Below, piece by piece: positions 37,834 through 48,935 of a stretch of DNA of 64,000 bases. Below the pieces are notes generated by a model that worked only from the letters and a program-made list of their open reading frames with translations, searched no databases and was not told where the DNA came from. Positions within the stretch are counted from its first letter, which is position 1. Each line of letters begins with the position of its first letter. A program made the translations under genes and the position numbers. Location: contig NC_091940.1 in NCBI RefSeq assembly GCF_041260155.1, forward strand, positions 29,994,875-30,058,874, in the 5' to 3' direction. The stretch is from Ptychodera flava (lineage: Eukaryota > Hemichordata > Enteropneusta > Ptychoderidae).

Positions 37834-37836
<3 letters not shown>
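37203..37836 (+). mobile_element. Penelope-like retroelement fragment: GIY-YIG endonuclease and C-terminus
   Basis: Starting at 37,203, sequence unrelated to U1 replaces the unit. One frame reads a GIY-YIG-type core (VVYKATV ... HYIGLTDSAFKTRY ... YHK ... STELSKYIW). After a one-base frameshift near 37,445 a second frame continues with the Penelope C-terminal signature (TKRCNLCITEKFHI ... LLNKRTEF ... SKCRH). The reverse transcriptase part is absent, so this is a 5'-truncated copy. A 27-bp block (TTCCCTGCCCATTATCCGG) is tandemly doubled at the 5' edge. Order and motifs match Penelope-like elements of animals; the exact family is not determined. The ORF is broken and cannot give the whole domain. 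Confidence 0.82.

Positions 37837-37927
<91 letters not shown>
37837..37927. repeat. (TA)n tract at the 3' end of the Penelope-like sequence
   Basis: TA repeats directly follow the element's stop codon (CCACTGATATA). They are followed by a 3' tail with TTGATGAG and GAAACAG motifs (37,928-38,020) that I read as part of the element. Confidence 0.85.
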
Positions 37928-37930
<3 letters not shown>

Positions 37931-38734
37931 TATGTCATGAGTTGAACAACTGAAATTGATGAGCAAATCAGTTGAAACAGTGTTCTTGCAAAGGTTTTCA
38001 TTAAACTGCCATGCCACGCGTGCCACATAATGGTTAACGAAAGTGCGTGACTCCTACAGATCTACTCCGGCAAAATTGCTAAGGGATTTTGCCTTTGTTT
38101 TAGTGACGACTAGAAAAATAACAAGAAGCTGATTCTGGCATTGGGGATGACCAACTTTACGCTCCTAAACTACTTCTACAAAATATGGGTCAAGGTGTCA
38201 ATGTGGGTCATAGATCTCTCAAGAGACAAAAACAGGGGATAAGTGAAATTAAATCTTAAGTACGTGAGGTAAAAAAGGGGATGTCAAAATTGCAGGACCT
38301 GGTGTGAATGTTCCTTAAACAAGAGTTGGGCGGTGGTTAGGATGAGGGCTTGAACATTTCAGCTTCTCAATCATTTTGATAGCGCACGTACTGTCTTAAA
38401 TTGTCGAGCAAGAATATCTCTTACAAGACAATACTACTACAGAATCAGGAGATATTTCATTCAGCAGGGTACTTTGGTGTTATATGACAACGACTCAGAC
38501 GTCAGAATGTTACTTGAGTCTGTTAAGTACCGTTGTAGACTCATGTGCGTATTCTTTGATACCAAGCAGTTCAGAACTGTTAATAAGCATGATGATCCGA
38601 TAAGTACGGCTAAGAAAACTTGTCATCAAGAAACAAGCACAGGTGTTACACCTCAAACAGAATTTAGTTGGTAACCTTTCTGCTGGCACAAGGGAAAGAT
38701 AAATCACACTTTGGCAGTTATAGTATCTCCGAAG

Positions 38735-39037
38735 AGAATGCTCAAATATCCCATGGGCCTCTTCAGGAGGGGGTGTTTTAAAATTGCAAGGCTTAAAGTC
38801 AACATTCTCTTGTATATTGCATTCAGGATCCAACAACACAACTATTGTATTAGTTAAAATTTCTAACACTTGCTTGTTTCCATTTCTGCTGTATCTTGTC
38901 TTAAACAATCTCTGCTCATTATCAAATGCATATTCTACAAGTCCAGAAGGGGCATGATTTTCTTCAACTGTAAGGTCAGCTAACAGATAGACCCATTACT
39001 TCTCTTTAATGTCAATTTCAAAAGAAATGTGAACCAT
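38735..39037 (-). pseudogene. Fragment of an unrecognised protein-coding sequence
   Basis: Read leftward from an ATG at 39,037, this strand has one reading frame of about 100 codons interrupted by a single TAA (38,996-38,998). The protein has normal composition (ADLTVEENHAPSG, then ILTNTIVVLLDPEC, ending PPPEEAHGIFEHS). Its end coincides with the loss of homology between U2 and U1 near 38,740. It therefore looks like a piece of another gene, or of a transposon protein, joined there by rearrangement. I recognise no family. It has no visible splice sites, and the internal stop argues against a working gene. Confidence 0.45.
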
Positions 39038-39177
39038 TTTTTAAAGGTATGTTAATGCTATCACTTGTGTGCGATATTTTGCTGATCAACTGATCTCATG
39101 TCGTACCTTACATTTTTATGCAAAAACGAATAAAGCGAACGAGGCATTTGAAGTTTTGTTAAAGATACCGGTAACAT

Positions 39178-39306
39178 GTTGATACAGTGCGTTTCACCTA
39201 GGTACCGCAACTCTGCGTATGAGACGGACACAATCCACGTACAAAACAAACGATAAGCTTGGGTATCACGACACATTTCAAAGCAACCGACTCATTGATT
39301 AATTAC
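39178..39306 (-). repeat. Left arm of a ~1.75-kb inverted repeat
   Basis: The complement of 39,178-39,306 (TAATTAATC ... GAGTCGG ... GTGATACCCAAGC ... GTACGTGGATTGTGTCCGTC) matches 40,811-40,940 with scattered differences. The two arms point outward from a 1.5-kb centre packed with smaller foldback elements. Confidence 0.8.
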
Positions 39307-39312
39307 AGAAAA

Positions 39313-39507
39313 CAGCATGGGGCAGCCGCTATGTCTAGACTGAGAGATACACTTGATCTACATTGTATTGCTTTTTTAGTTAGTTTCTGTTGAGAATACC
39401 TTCACCTCTTGAACTCTTAGCTAAAATTGTAAAAGAAACAGTTACATTGTAGATCAAGTCTAGTAAACTGTTTATCTCTCAGTCCAGACAGCGGCTGCCC
39501 CATGCTG
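39313..39507. mobile_element. Foldback MITE, 195 bp
   Basis: The arms CAGCATGGGGCAGCCGCT and AGCGGCTGCCCCATGCTG are exact complements. Complementarity continues through GACTGAGAGATA and TTGATCTACA toward the centre. It is non-coding. Confidence 0.8.
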
Positions 39508-39513
39508 GTTTAC

Positions 39514-39667
39514 TATAGGTAAGCGGACGAGTAGGAGGCGGTTTAGGGAATTTAACGGTACAGTTTGCCAGTAAAACTCCGAGGCCCGCAGGGCCGAGGA
39601 GTTTTATGGCAAACTGTACCGTTAAATTCCGTAAACCGCCGACTACGAGTTCGCTGACCGTGTTATA
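39514..39667. repeat. Long palindrome with GC-rich centre
   Basis: Arms of about 65 bp, including AATTTAACGGTACAGTTTGCC / GGCAAACTGTACCGTTAAATT, surround a centre GAGGCCCGCAGGGCCGAG. The pairing is nearly perfect for the inner 44 bp of each arm, so this can form a very stable cruciform or RNA hairpin. Confidence 0.88.
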
Positions 39668-40031
39668 CCATGAATTTGCCGAGTTTAGAGCCTTGTTTGC
39701 ACGCCGAATGTTTTTATTTGTAATTTTAGTGCAGTGCAAGTTGAAACTTTGGCAGGAAAACATTGACGCGTTTTGACACCTTGTTGAACGAAAGTATAAA
39801 AAACTAACCATGATTGGATAAAACAAAGTTGACATGTGTTGCTATAGTAGTGCGATGACGTGGTTGGCACCTGGTTTGATTTGAATTGTATGAATTATGT
39901 TTGATTGATTGGTTGGTTGAATGAAGTGAAAAGGTGTTTGCAGATCGACGTTAGAGTCACGCTTTGCTCATTTGGGTCGAAAACTTTGAGCAGCATACAC
40001 GATACTGCCGAGTCGCTCTACATATATCGAT

Positions 40032-40214
40032 ATGGCGGATGAAGTACAAATGAAAGCTGTATCCGGTGCACTTCAACTACCAAAGCCAAAGATGGAAAAG
40101 AAAAGTCCCCCTGTCACGCCAGTGCTAACGGCCACAATCGGAAGACCAAGCTACACAGCCACGTCAGAGAAAGGCGCAAGAGAAACTGCAAGTACAAAAA
40201 AAAAATATGTGTAG
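40032..40214 (+). CDS. Unrecognised 60-codon ORF between the foldback elements
   Basis: An ATG in good context (TCGATATGGCGG) opens 60 codons rich in Lys, Thr, Pro, Ser and Ala with no cysteine, ending in a run of lysines and TAG. An AATAAA lies at about 40,491-40,496, so a small transcription unit or a processed-gene fragment is possible. It is less AT-rich than the DNA around it. No domain recognised and no relative elsewhere in the window. It could be chance. Confidence 0.25.
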   Translation: MADEVQMKAVSGALQLPKPKMEKKSPPVTPVLTATIGRPSYTATSEKGARETASTKKKYV

Positions 40215-40555
40215 ATCCACAATGACTGTGGTACTGCGTGTGTGTTTGCCTGTAGCTAGATTTAACTTTACCAAAGGCGACTGAAACCTCTACATTCAGT
40301 GTTAATAACTGACTTGGAAGTCTTAAATTTCAGCTTCGAATGATCGTGATAACAATAACCTTAACACAGAAGTGATATTTGCAATCAATACCGTTATTTC
40401 ACGGTGACCTGTAATTGATTTTGAGATGTACAGTCGTGCAAAATAATTCAGACCGGTGATTCTTTTAAAGTGTCTTTACTCTGTACTTGATGGTGAAATA
40501 AATTTCTTCTGGTATAATGTCTCGCATTTGGTTTTTTTTACTCGTCGCCACGTGA

Positions 40556-40724
40556 CTTTCTTTTGTTTAAAAAGTGTCCATTTTACAAGTTCTTTTGTTT
40601 AAAAGTGTCCGATTTACTAGTAAACCTGACAGTTTTTAACAAAAGAACTGTCCGATTTACTAGTAAATCGGACACTTTTAAACAAAAGAACTTGTAAATC
40701 GGACACTTTTTAAACAAAAGAAAG
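40556..40724. repeat. Foldback element with ~65-bp arms
   Basis: The arms contain CTTTTGTTTAAAAAGTG, then TTACAAGTTCTTTTG and AAAGTGTCCGATTTACTAG, mirrored on the right side. The loop (about 35 bp) carries one more copy of the TGTCCGATTTACTAG phrase, so it is built of repeated palindromic pieces. Confidence 0.85.
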
Positions 40725-40810
40725 CCAGGTGGTATATAATAAAATATTCGGTTATGGAAATTAGAGAGCATGGTTAGAACAATGGGCACGAGGCGGAGAG
40801 TGGTATAACT

Positions 40811-40940
40811 TTAATTAATCGACGAGTCGGTGACTTTGAAATGTGTCCGTGATACCCAAGCTAATCGTGTGTTTTGTACGTGGATTGTGTCCGTCTCAAA
40901 CGTTGAGTTGCGGTACTTAGGTGAAATGCACTGTATGTTG
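40811..40940 (+). repeat. Right arm of the ~1.75-kb inverted repeat
   Basis: Inverted counterpart of 39,178-39,306. It ends about 40 bp before U3 homology begins, near 40,978. Confidence 0.8.
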
Positions 40941-41672
40941 TCTACACCAAGGAAGGACACTTTCTGGAGATGGGCTCATTTATGTAGTTCGCTCATTACT
41001 TTATTGGCGTCGTATTAAGAAAAATGCAGTTTTATTAATTTCAATTCTTCCTCCAAACAAAACAAATATTATATTGATGTATAAACAAGCGTTATAATTG
41101 CACTGTTTTGATTAGGATCTGCCATATCATCTTTTAATCTGGCAGCCGAAAAGCCATGATTTCTCATTTCTCGTGATAATATATGTTTACCATCAGTTAC
41201 GTATACACGTTTTGCAAAGTTATCGCCTGCCATTTCTACTTCTCATTTACCCTAGGTCGCGTATCTGGTTATAGGTCACCAAGTTTTTTCGACTGAAGTT
41301 TATAAGTGTAAAGTATTTGTCATATTTATTAACACAGATGATTTTCGCCGGCCAAGCTGGTGTCAATGAACCCCGTGTTTCTGTCTGTAGCCTTCACTTT
41401 ACTAGAGACAATATACGTGCTTCAAGGGGACAGTTTCGTTCAAAGGCTACACGATAGCCGTTCGAGCGTCTTTCGATCAGAAAATCGTGGCATTAAAAAG
41501 TTTTATGAAAGTGGAAAGGACAGTGGAATATGAATGGCAAAAGAGAATAACAGAATAGCAGAACAGTTCTGCATGGCATACTTTTTCTCAAATCACTTTT
41601 AATGTGCCAACGCACATCCTTGTGGGTTATTACACAAGTTTACGTTGACCCGTTTGTAATAGACGAACTTGA

Positions 41673-42005
41673 CCTGTTGTCTAAATTGAGGTGTTACAAA
41701 CACTGTTAGCCATAACTATCAGCTCAGTGGTAATATCAGTCACTTACAAAGAAATCAATTTTGCGAAAGTTGAAACATTGTCTGGAAGAGGGTCAGAGGT
41801 AGTCAAAACTACACCACACAAGCTCACGTACAGCCCACCAACTGTCCAAGACCGTGACACTTGCTTTCAAGTGTATTTGTCTTGACTACGTCTGACCTCC
41901 AGCAAGACAATGTCTCAACTTTTGTAAAGTTCATTCTTGTATGATCAACTCATATTACCGCCTGCTGATTATTGCACCTGACGGCGTTGACAACACCTCA
42001 ATTTA
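41673..42005. mobile_element. Foldback MITE in U3, about 333 bp
   Basis: The ends TAAATTGAGGTGTT and AACACCTCAATTTA are complementary. Inner arm blocks AAAGTTGAAACATTGTCT and AGACAATGTCTCAACTTT also pair. U0, U1 and U2 lack it at the corresponding site, so it inserted in U3 only. Confidence 0.78.
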
Positions 42006-43872
42006 CACAATATGTCTGTATGCTCTGTATCTGTATCTGTAAAGAAATTTATCTAAAATGCCTGCAGAACAGAAATCTTATGAACGGTGAATTGTTGAAA
42101 GTTAAGAGGTCAAAATACAATATTTATTTTTGCATTTTCTTCGTTTGCACGTTGATCAATCATTGAAATACGGGGTTAAATAAATTCTACATGTTTATTA
42201 TAGGGGAAAGAGATGTACTTGTTCTTGAACTCTTCTTATTGTAACAATACATTTCAAAGGCATTCACCTTAGTTCGCACGATTTTTCTACATTATCAGAT
42301 GATTAGACGTAGTCTAGGGATTGTATCCGAATTTCAAGAAATGAACCCTACTGTTTCTACCTTCCTACAGTTGTTCCAAAGGCCAGAATGATAGCTAAAC
42401 ATTCGCCGCTGTCCTCAACACAACGTTTATTCCTTCGTCCGACTGTTCCTCTTCACGCCTAGTATGTTGTACAGCATAAAATTAATACGAGCGACGGGAA
42501 TCGCATTCAAAGTAAACATAATGAGTATTGTAACAACGACACTAAAAAATACTAATGGAGGTTATTTTGATAGTCAGCACTTATTGGATTTAATAATAAA
42601 GTACTTCAATTTATATTTAAAGTTATTGAAAAACATTGGTTCCTAACTTTGGGCAGGAGTAGAACCCTAAGTTCGTTTTGCCTGCATCAAAATCGCAAGA
42701 AATATTCTGCTGTAACAATTCAAAAACTAAAACGGACTAAACTCAGAAAGATGAACCATAATGAATATGATATTTAAAGTGGAACACATGAAAGTAGATA
42801 GGAATAGATAAAGAGGCAGAATAGCAATGTAGACAAGGGATACGGTTTTGTACGCGTGGATTCAACTTAATGTAACCATATTGCTGCGACGCAGAACTAT
42901 CTTCACGTTCACCGAGAAAATTACGAGAACCTAAAATACAAAAACATAAATTGAACTCTGATAGACTAGTTTAAAATACTTTGTAAGTCGAAGTTGCGTA
43001 AAAGTAGAGTTTTTTTATCTAATTCATGCGCAGACTTTGAACAATGTGTGGTTCCTAAAGAATGCACATGCTTCGCAGCCTGCCGACTGCGGGCAACTAT
43101 CTTGGTACTATCTATTCATAATAAAAACACATTTTTCCTGAAGCAAATTGCGACTCAGGAGTTTCCTTTTGAGGGGAGGGAAGAAGGCTGATTCTAAAAT
43201 TACGGAATTACTTTTATGATCAACGATCCCTAAATTGAGTAACTTGTCCGCCTTCGTCATATTAATGTCTTAAGTAAAATCTACATTAGTAAAATTATAC
43301 TGAGTTATAATGTTCTTGTCAATTGCAATTTTACGACGATAACAGCCAGCAAATATTTAATGTTAAAAGTTCCACACCATATTGCTGCCTAAAACTAGAG
43401 TGGTTTTCAATATGAATCTACTATGTTGGGTAGCATTATTGTTGTTGTGAATAATTGATAATGTAAGAACGATAATAATATACCACAAACACTTCGGAAT
43501 CTTAACAAACCAAAAATTAAAGACTAAGCAAGGACATGGTGTTAAAGTATTGTTTTTTATCACAAATATTGTTCGCTTTGTTGATAAGCGTAATGAAACT
43601 GAAAAATATATTTGATTTTTAATGAACGTGAATAAATAAATAAATGTATAAAAATCAGTTTATTTACTGTTCTTTATTGTCGACGAGACTACTAATGGTA
43701 AAATTTATGTCTGTAACCAACCCGATGTCTCAATTACCATAAAGTAAGGTTGTGAGTGCAAAACGATTATTAAAAAAGGTTATGAGTGAGAAATGATTGT
43801 TAATAGATATGGGTATCGTAAGTGCCTATGACATCAATACTAATAATAATATTAAATAGGAGCATTTTGTTT

Positions 43873-43974
43873 TATAAAAAGGAATCGAACACATCAAGGA
43901 AAGTACATTCACTAAACGACGTTGCAAGCAACCGAACACATACAACTTGTCGAAGCGAAGAGGATTTGTGCACG
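43873..43974 (+). promoter_or_regulatory. TATA box and noncoding exon 1 of gene copy 3
   Basis: TATAAAA at 43,873-43,879. The exon ends at 43,974 with CACG|GTAAGT. Exon sequence such as GAATCGAACACATCAAGGAAA is kept compared with copies 1 and 2, although nearby spacer has drifted. Confidence 0.72.
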
Positions 43975-45517
43975 GTAAGTTTAAGAAAACATGTAACAAC
44001 GTCATGTTGATCTCATGTACATTTAATGTCGATAATCCGTGTTTCCATCTTAATATTACTTCATGGATAAAATATTGCTTACTGTCACTCGAGCATTCGC
44101 AAATTTAAACATTTCTCTGATGCGATATCCTACTACGCTACACATATTGATAGATGGGGTTTGCCGCGTGTACAGTATGATGCGGCGGTTTCACTCTTTT
44201 CGAAAAACATGACACCATGTCTTGTTTAAATCCCAGAAGTTAATGTATTGCTCTTTCTCGGTATTTTGTGTTTTGTATTTTGTCCGTCAAATGTGTTTGT
44301 CAAATTTTGATCTGTAGATAGAGTGTAGTATACATGACTGAACTATTTCGGATTCCAGTATATGTATGCTGACTCGTCTGTCTACACGTAATGAACGTAA
44401 TTGGGGAAATCTTTCCACAAAAATAGAGACTTTTGCTATTCTCTAAACTGCCGTGCATTAAGTTACGAAATCAGGCAGAAAAGTATTTATGTACACGCCC
44501 GCGTGAAACATGAAACACAGTCAGAAGCTAAATGATCAATATATTTCTTCGGGTAAACGCTGTAAACAAGAACGCAAGAAATGATCAGCACTTTTCGCGG
44601 AATTGTTATGACAGAATTTTCAGTGAATATACATTCAGAAATGAAACTTTACAATTCTGTCCTTTCCAAGCAATGTCATGTTATCCAACTTTACTTTCAA
44701 TAATAGCCGCCATTAATCGACACCATACAGGAAATGTTTTTGTAATACAAGCCGAATACCATATTTACTTTAGTTTTCGGAGGCAAGCTCTCATACGAGT
44801 CATATAACCAGGCTGTGAGGGTCATTGGTACTAAGATCTTGTCAACCTATTGACTAAATTTGTCAAGAAATAATGACAAAGATCAGACGAATCAGAAGAT
44901 TTGGAAAACTTTACTACACTCGTCATGGTATATCAAATCACAAATTCATGCGAGGGTTTACTGAATAGGGTGGTCATATTCTTATTTTAAATTGGGACAC
45001 TCGCGTGTTGTCTGTCCATTTTTTCACTTGGGGTCGGTAGGCGAAGAAACAATGAACCACAAAATTTGCATATGAAACTTACTTCTGGTGTAATCACTTA
45101 TTATACTTACGAAGCCTACGCAATAAATTTTTCGTGGACCTTCGTTTAAATTTAAAGATGAAAGCGCTTGGAAATTTTAATGGTTTAAACTACATATCTT
45201 ACAATTTGGTGACTCGAGATACTTTACATCCTTTTTTTCAACATTCCTTAAAACTATCATTCTATATTTTTAAGTTAAACATATTAAAGTACTGATACTT
45301 AAGAAGAAGATTGCAGCTAAAAGCTATCGACTTTGTAATTGTTAATCGATACTGCAGTTCGGAGGTAGACGACCGCCACAAAATGACGTTGTATTTGCGA
45401 TCATGAAAATAAAGCTCAGTATTTTAAGAAAGATTATTGACATTCCCTTCGTTTTGTGCTTAACCAAACAATGTTTTCCATTTGTAGATTTTGGAAGTAT
45501 CAAGAGCGAAGGCAACA

Positions 45518-48500
45518 ATGAAAATAACATCATTCGTCTGTTTTCTTGTTCTGTGCATGGTCGTGGCTGGCGATAGAGGTAGATACCCTCAAAGTCACAG
45601 GGATGGTACACGGGTACGTCTAAATATTTCTCAATGCACAAGATGCGAAAGGCTTCTTTGTTCCTTCTAGAAACTTACATATAATATCATGCATGTCATG
45701 CAAGCGTAGAGTGCGTTGTGTTACTTCATTTATGTTATGAGTTAATCGCCAGATGGCGCTATTGAAGTCCCCCAGTCCTCGTCACACTAATAAAAATACC
45801 TTTCCGTTGCCATTTTGGAAGTCCCTTTACATCTGATGATGAATATCTTTAGATTTCCTCACATCCAGAATGGTTACACAATGATGTTTTAATTACTTAA
45901 TTAAAATACTGCTTATTAAGCCTTTCTGATTATGTGATTCTCCAATATGTTACTTTGTAGTTTTAATTAGAGGTAATGCATAGTTTGAAATCCTATCCAT
46001 CTTGGTAAAAATCCTAGCCTTACGTCCTTTTTGTATACGTAACACATTACAGAAACGCTTAACGTTGTGTTGTATATTGTTTTCCGTTGTTGAAAAAAAA
46101 GCAAAGAAATTTTACGAAATTTTACTCGATTGGTTCTGTGACTTTAACTGTATAGCCGAATGCACCGTTATTCTGATTAAAATTTTGTTTCCTTCTTGCA
46201 ACAGCGGTGCGATACGGCCGACGTGGAAGAGTGTGAATTGATGTTAACGGAATACACTAGAAACACGGATAACTGGTCTGAAGAGAACAAAACCTTTCTC
46301 TACTGCCAGTTTGTCCAGGTAACATTCTGTCTCTTCCACTATTATGCCTCCGTTGTTGTAGTGGGTATACTCTTTTTTGCTATGTAAAAAGTACTTAATG
46401 AGTCTCATTTTTCAAGTTATGATATTAACATTTTTACTAGAACAATGTTTGATGATTAAAAGCAGTTTCACTTACAGAGTTTCGTTGGACGCGTAATGGC
46501 AAACTGACTGTCTATAACGCCTCTGAGCTGAGCAAAATTTACACAACATTGCATTGACTTCCTGTCGTGGATTCCGTTTGTTTTTCCAGTGGATGCACCA
46601 CTATGCTGGCTCGGTGGTCCAGATGAGAGTAGAGAAAATCTTTATGAGGCAAACGTTTTTCCAGCAGTTTCATAAGTCATTTTCTAGTCGTATTGTAAGG
46701 TGGGAAAATATCACAATGTAGATCAAAGGATGAATAAAATGAGTGAAGTTCGGATTTCTCACTGTACCGTTGCTTTCAGTTTGAGCAGCGCCAAAGTCGT
46801 CATAACTTTTTCTTACATGCTGTTTACCTCGTGTTTTGTAATCTGAGCTCAAGATGCAATTTAATTTCCGAGGATGAAGATCTATTTTGTTAAAAGTTAA
46901 AAATGATTTCAAGTTTATTTAAAAATGTTGCCAGCTAAAAGGTACGAGGTTGCCATCTAACGTAAGAGCAACTTTTGAGTTTTCGGGTGTTATTAGTGTG
47001 ATAGCAGAGAGGTAAAAATAAACATGAATATTCATGACGGTGGTCATTTGTGACTCTTGGGTCTGGTAGTCACATCATCAGGTCGATTTCAGATCCGTAT
47101 GAAAAAAAGCTATCATGTTGACTTAACGCAGGCAATGTGTCGTTTTCCTTGACCAACGATGATTTCTTTGTGTTTCTTAACTACACAATAAGGAACTTCA
47201 AGGTTATTGTAGCCACAGTTGCCTTAAAGAAGTTCAGCCTGTCCATAGGCCTTAGCAAAGCATTCGATAATCATAAAAGTGGTATTGGCATTAGCTGAAA
47301 AAGTTAATACCTATGGTAAGTTAGTTATTGATAACTTTGACGTCACACCTCACTTTTCAGATGCGTTATGACTGCTTGCAAAACTTGCGTTGTGACCATA
47401 CAAAAAATATAAAAGGCATGGAAATAAGCGTTGACGAATGGTTAAGTAGTATTGAACCAGGACTTACGAAAATTTGGGGTTACGGTTTGTGCGATGGGAC
47501 GGAAAGTAAGTATTTTTCTCATGTGATCAAAGAAAACTATTTTGACTATCTCTTCTACAGAAAAACATTGGAAGGACAAGCAATAATAAAAAAACATCCG
47601 GTACTGCGAATGACTTTAAGCTACTTGACATTGTGACATCAGGTAGCTCAGAAAATGAATGTGATAGAAGTGCAAATTCTTTACAAACACTTTCCCGCAT
47701 CCAAAAGCAATTATAAGTCGAGGCGTGAATCAAATTGATTCTTTTATTCTAAAGCATTCGTCAATCCAAGCATAACATGTTAAGGGTTGCTTAAAGCTGT
47801 GTGAATTAACATCGAAAATCTTAAGATACTTGAAAATCGCGATTTGCACGACACACCATTGCGACTGGCAATAGTGGGTCTTCACGTCTTATTTGACCCG
47901 TGATCACTACAGGTTTAAAATCCTAAAATCACTCATATAGGGTATCCAAACAATCTTCCATGACATGATGATAAGCAAGCAGGCAACCTTTATGCAATTT
48001 GTGAAATTTCATTGGGTGATAGTTTTGGCAATAAGACAAACGAACATAAACTGCATGTTTCAACTACTTACGAAACAAAAGAGAACTTTAATGACGACCA
48101 ACGAAATACGTTTAATCTGAACATATCACAATGCTGATGGCGTATCTCTATAGCTGCCATTCGCTAAAAGGATATCAACATGGCCAGACCCGCACAAACT
48201 CTCGCACTGAGAGACGCATAGATTATATTTTTTCTTGTCACAAGCCCCACATTTTGCGGCTTATTTGTTCAATGGCATTAACCACCTCATTTTCCTCCGG
48301 AATCCTCTAGATACAATAGAAGTCGACTTCGACAACCTCTGCGACGAATACTACGTATTTTTGAACTGCTCTACGTATCTGTCCGGTTATCTGAAAAGTC
48401 GCTACGCTTTGACATGCGTTGCCATGCTCAAAGCAGATCTCTGTTTTATAACGGGGAGAAAGCGATGTAACATACCGCAGAATCTCGATGGAATGACTGT

Positions 48501-48627
48501 TAGTCCATATGGCACCATTGCAGAAGACGGTGGCTGCGTGTTATACTACGAGGCTTCGGACCCGTTCTTCGACGAGCAAGAGGACTATAGAACCGAAAAC
48601 GATCTTGACTATTTTGCTTATTTCTAA
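45518..48627 (+). CDS. Gene copy 3: diverged secreted 12-cysteine protein
   Basis: Coding exons are 45,518-45,613, 46,205-46,318, 47,361-47,505 and 48,311-48,627. Their lengths (96, 114, 145, 317) and phases are identical to copies 1 and 2; the noncoding exon ends at 43,974 and joins at 45,488. The 223-aa product has a signal peptide (MKITSFVCFLVLCMVVAG) and all 12 cysteines at the same spacing. By hand count about 60 residues differ from copy 1, unevenly: the third coding exon differs at 3 of 48, while the region after the signal peptide and the last exon differ most. The post-signal stretch is less basic (DRGRYPQSHRDGTR) and the tail more acidic. Sequons NWS, NKT and NCS remain. The frame is intact, so it is probably a functional paralogue with shifted specificity. 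Confidence 0.88.
46478..46628 (+). pseudogene. Exon-like relic, copy 3, frameshifted
   Basis: Counterpart of 14,162-14,314 but 2 nt shorter, because of a deletion at ACAACATTGCATTGAC. The frame closes early. Its decay while the four real coding exons stay intact suggests it is not part of the normal mRNA. Confidence 0.4.
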
Positions 48628-48929
48628 TGCCCTAAACTATAGCAGATAGTATATCATGGTTAGAAAACAGCAACAGTCCTGACAGACTTTCTTATATATG
48701 AAACACTATTTGCCAAATGTAAGTCAAATACATATCAATATAAATGGAAACTTGTTCGAATATTGTCGTCGTTAATTCAAATTTTACTTATTATTGTAAT
48801 AAAGTATATCATGAAATTTTGTTCTTGCAATGCCACTGTAGTATGCATGCACAGTAGCAAAGGATAACAGGGTCTAGGTTAACTTCTTACGACGGTATGA
48901 AAGTTGGAGTGATTTGATAGGCTAGGGTC

Positions 48930-48935
48930 AATAAA
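48930..48935 (+). terminator. Poly(A) signal of gene copy 3
   Basis: AATAAA in the context GGTCAATAAATAAG, about 300 bp past the stop. Confidence 0.7.

Larger units (their letters stand above)
21540..38740 (+). repeat. U2: duplicated unit carrying gene copy 2
   Basis: Nearly identical to U1 from 21,905 (matching 5,038) to about 35,010 (matching 14,750), apart from the insertion at 22,423-25,809. It is clearly more diverged after that, and the tail ends near 38,740. The extra 5' part at 21,540-21,905 matches 53,790-54,200 in U4, so it is genuine unit sequence missing from U1. The stretches 26,419-27,720, 28,530-29,567 and 29,644-31,662 match U1 spacer DNA and hold no supportable gene. Confidence 0.9.

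Noticed and set aside
45342..45641. 99-codon minus-strand ORF over the signal-peptide exon of copy 3
   Set aside because: It is antisense to a well supported exon and not conserved as an ORF in copies 1 and 2.
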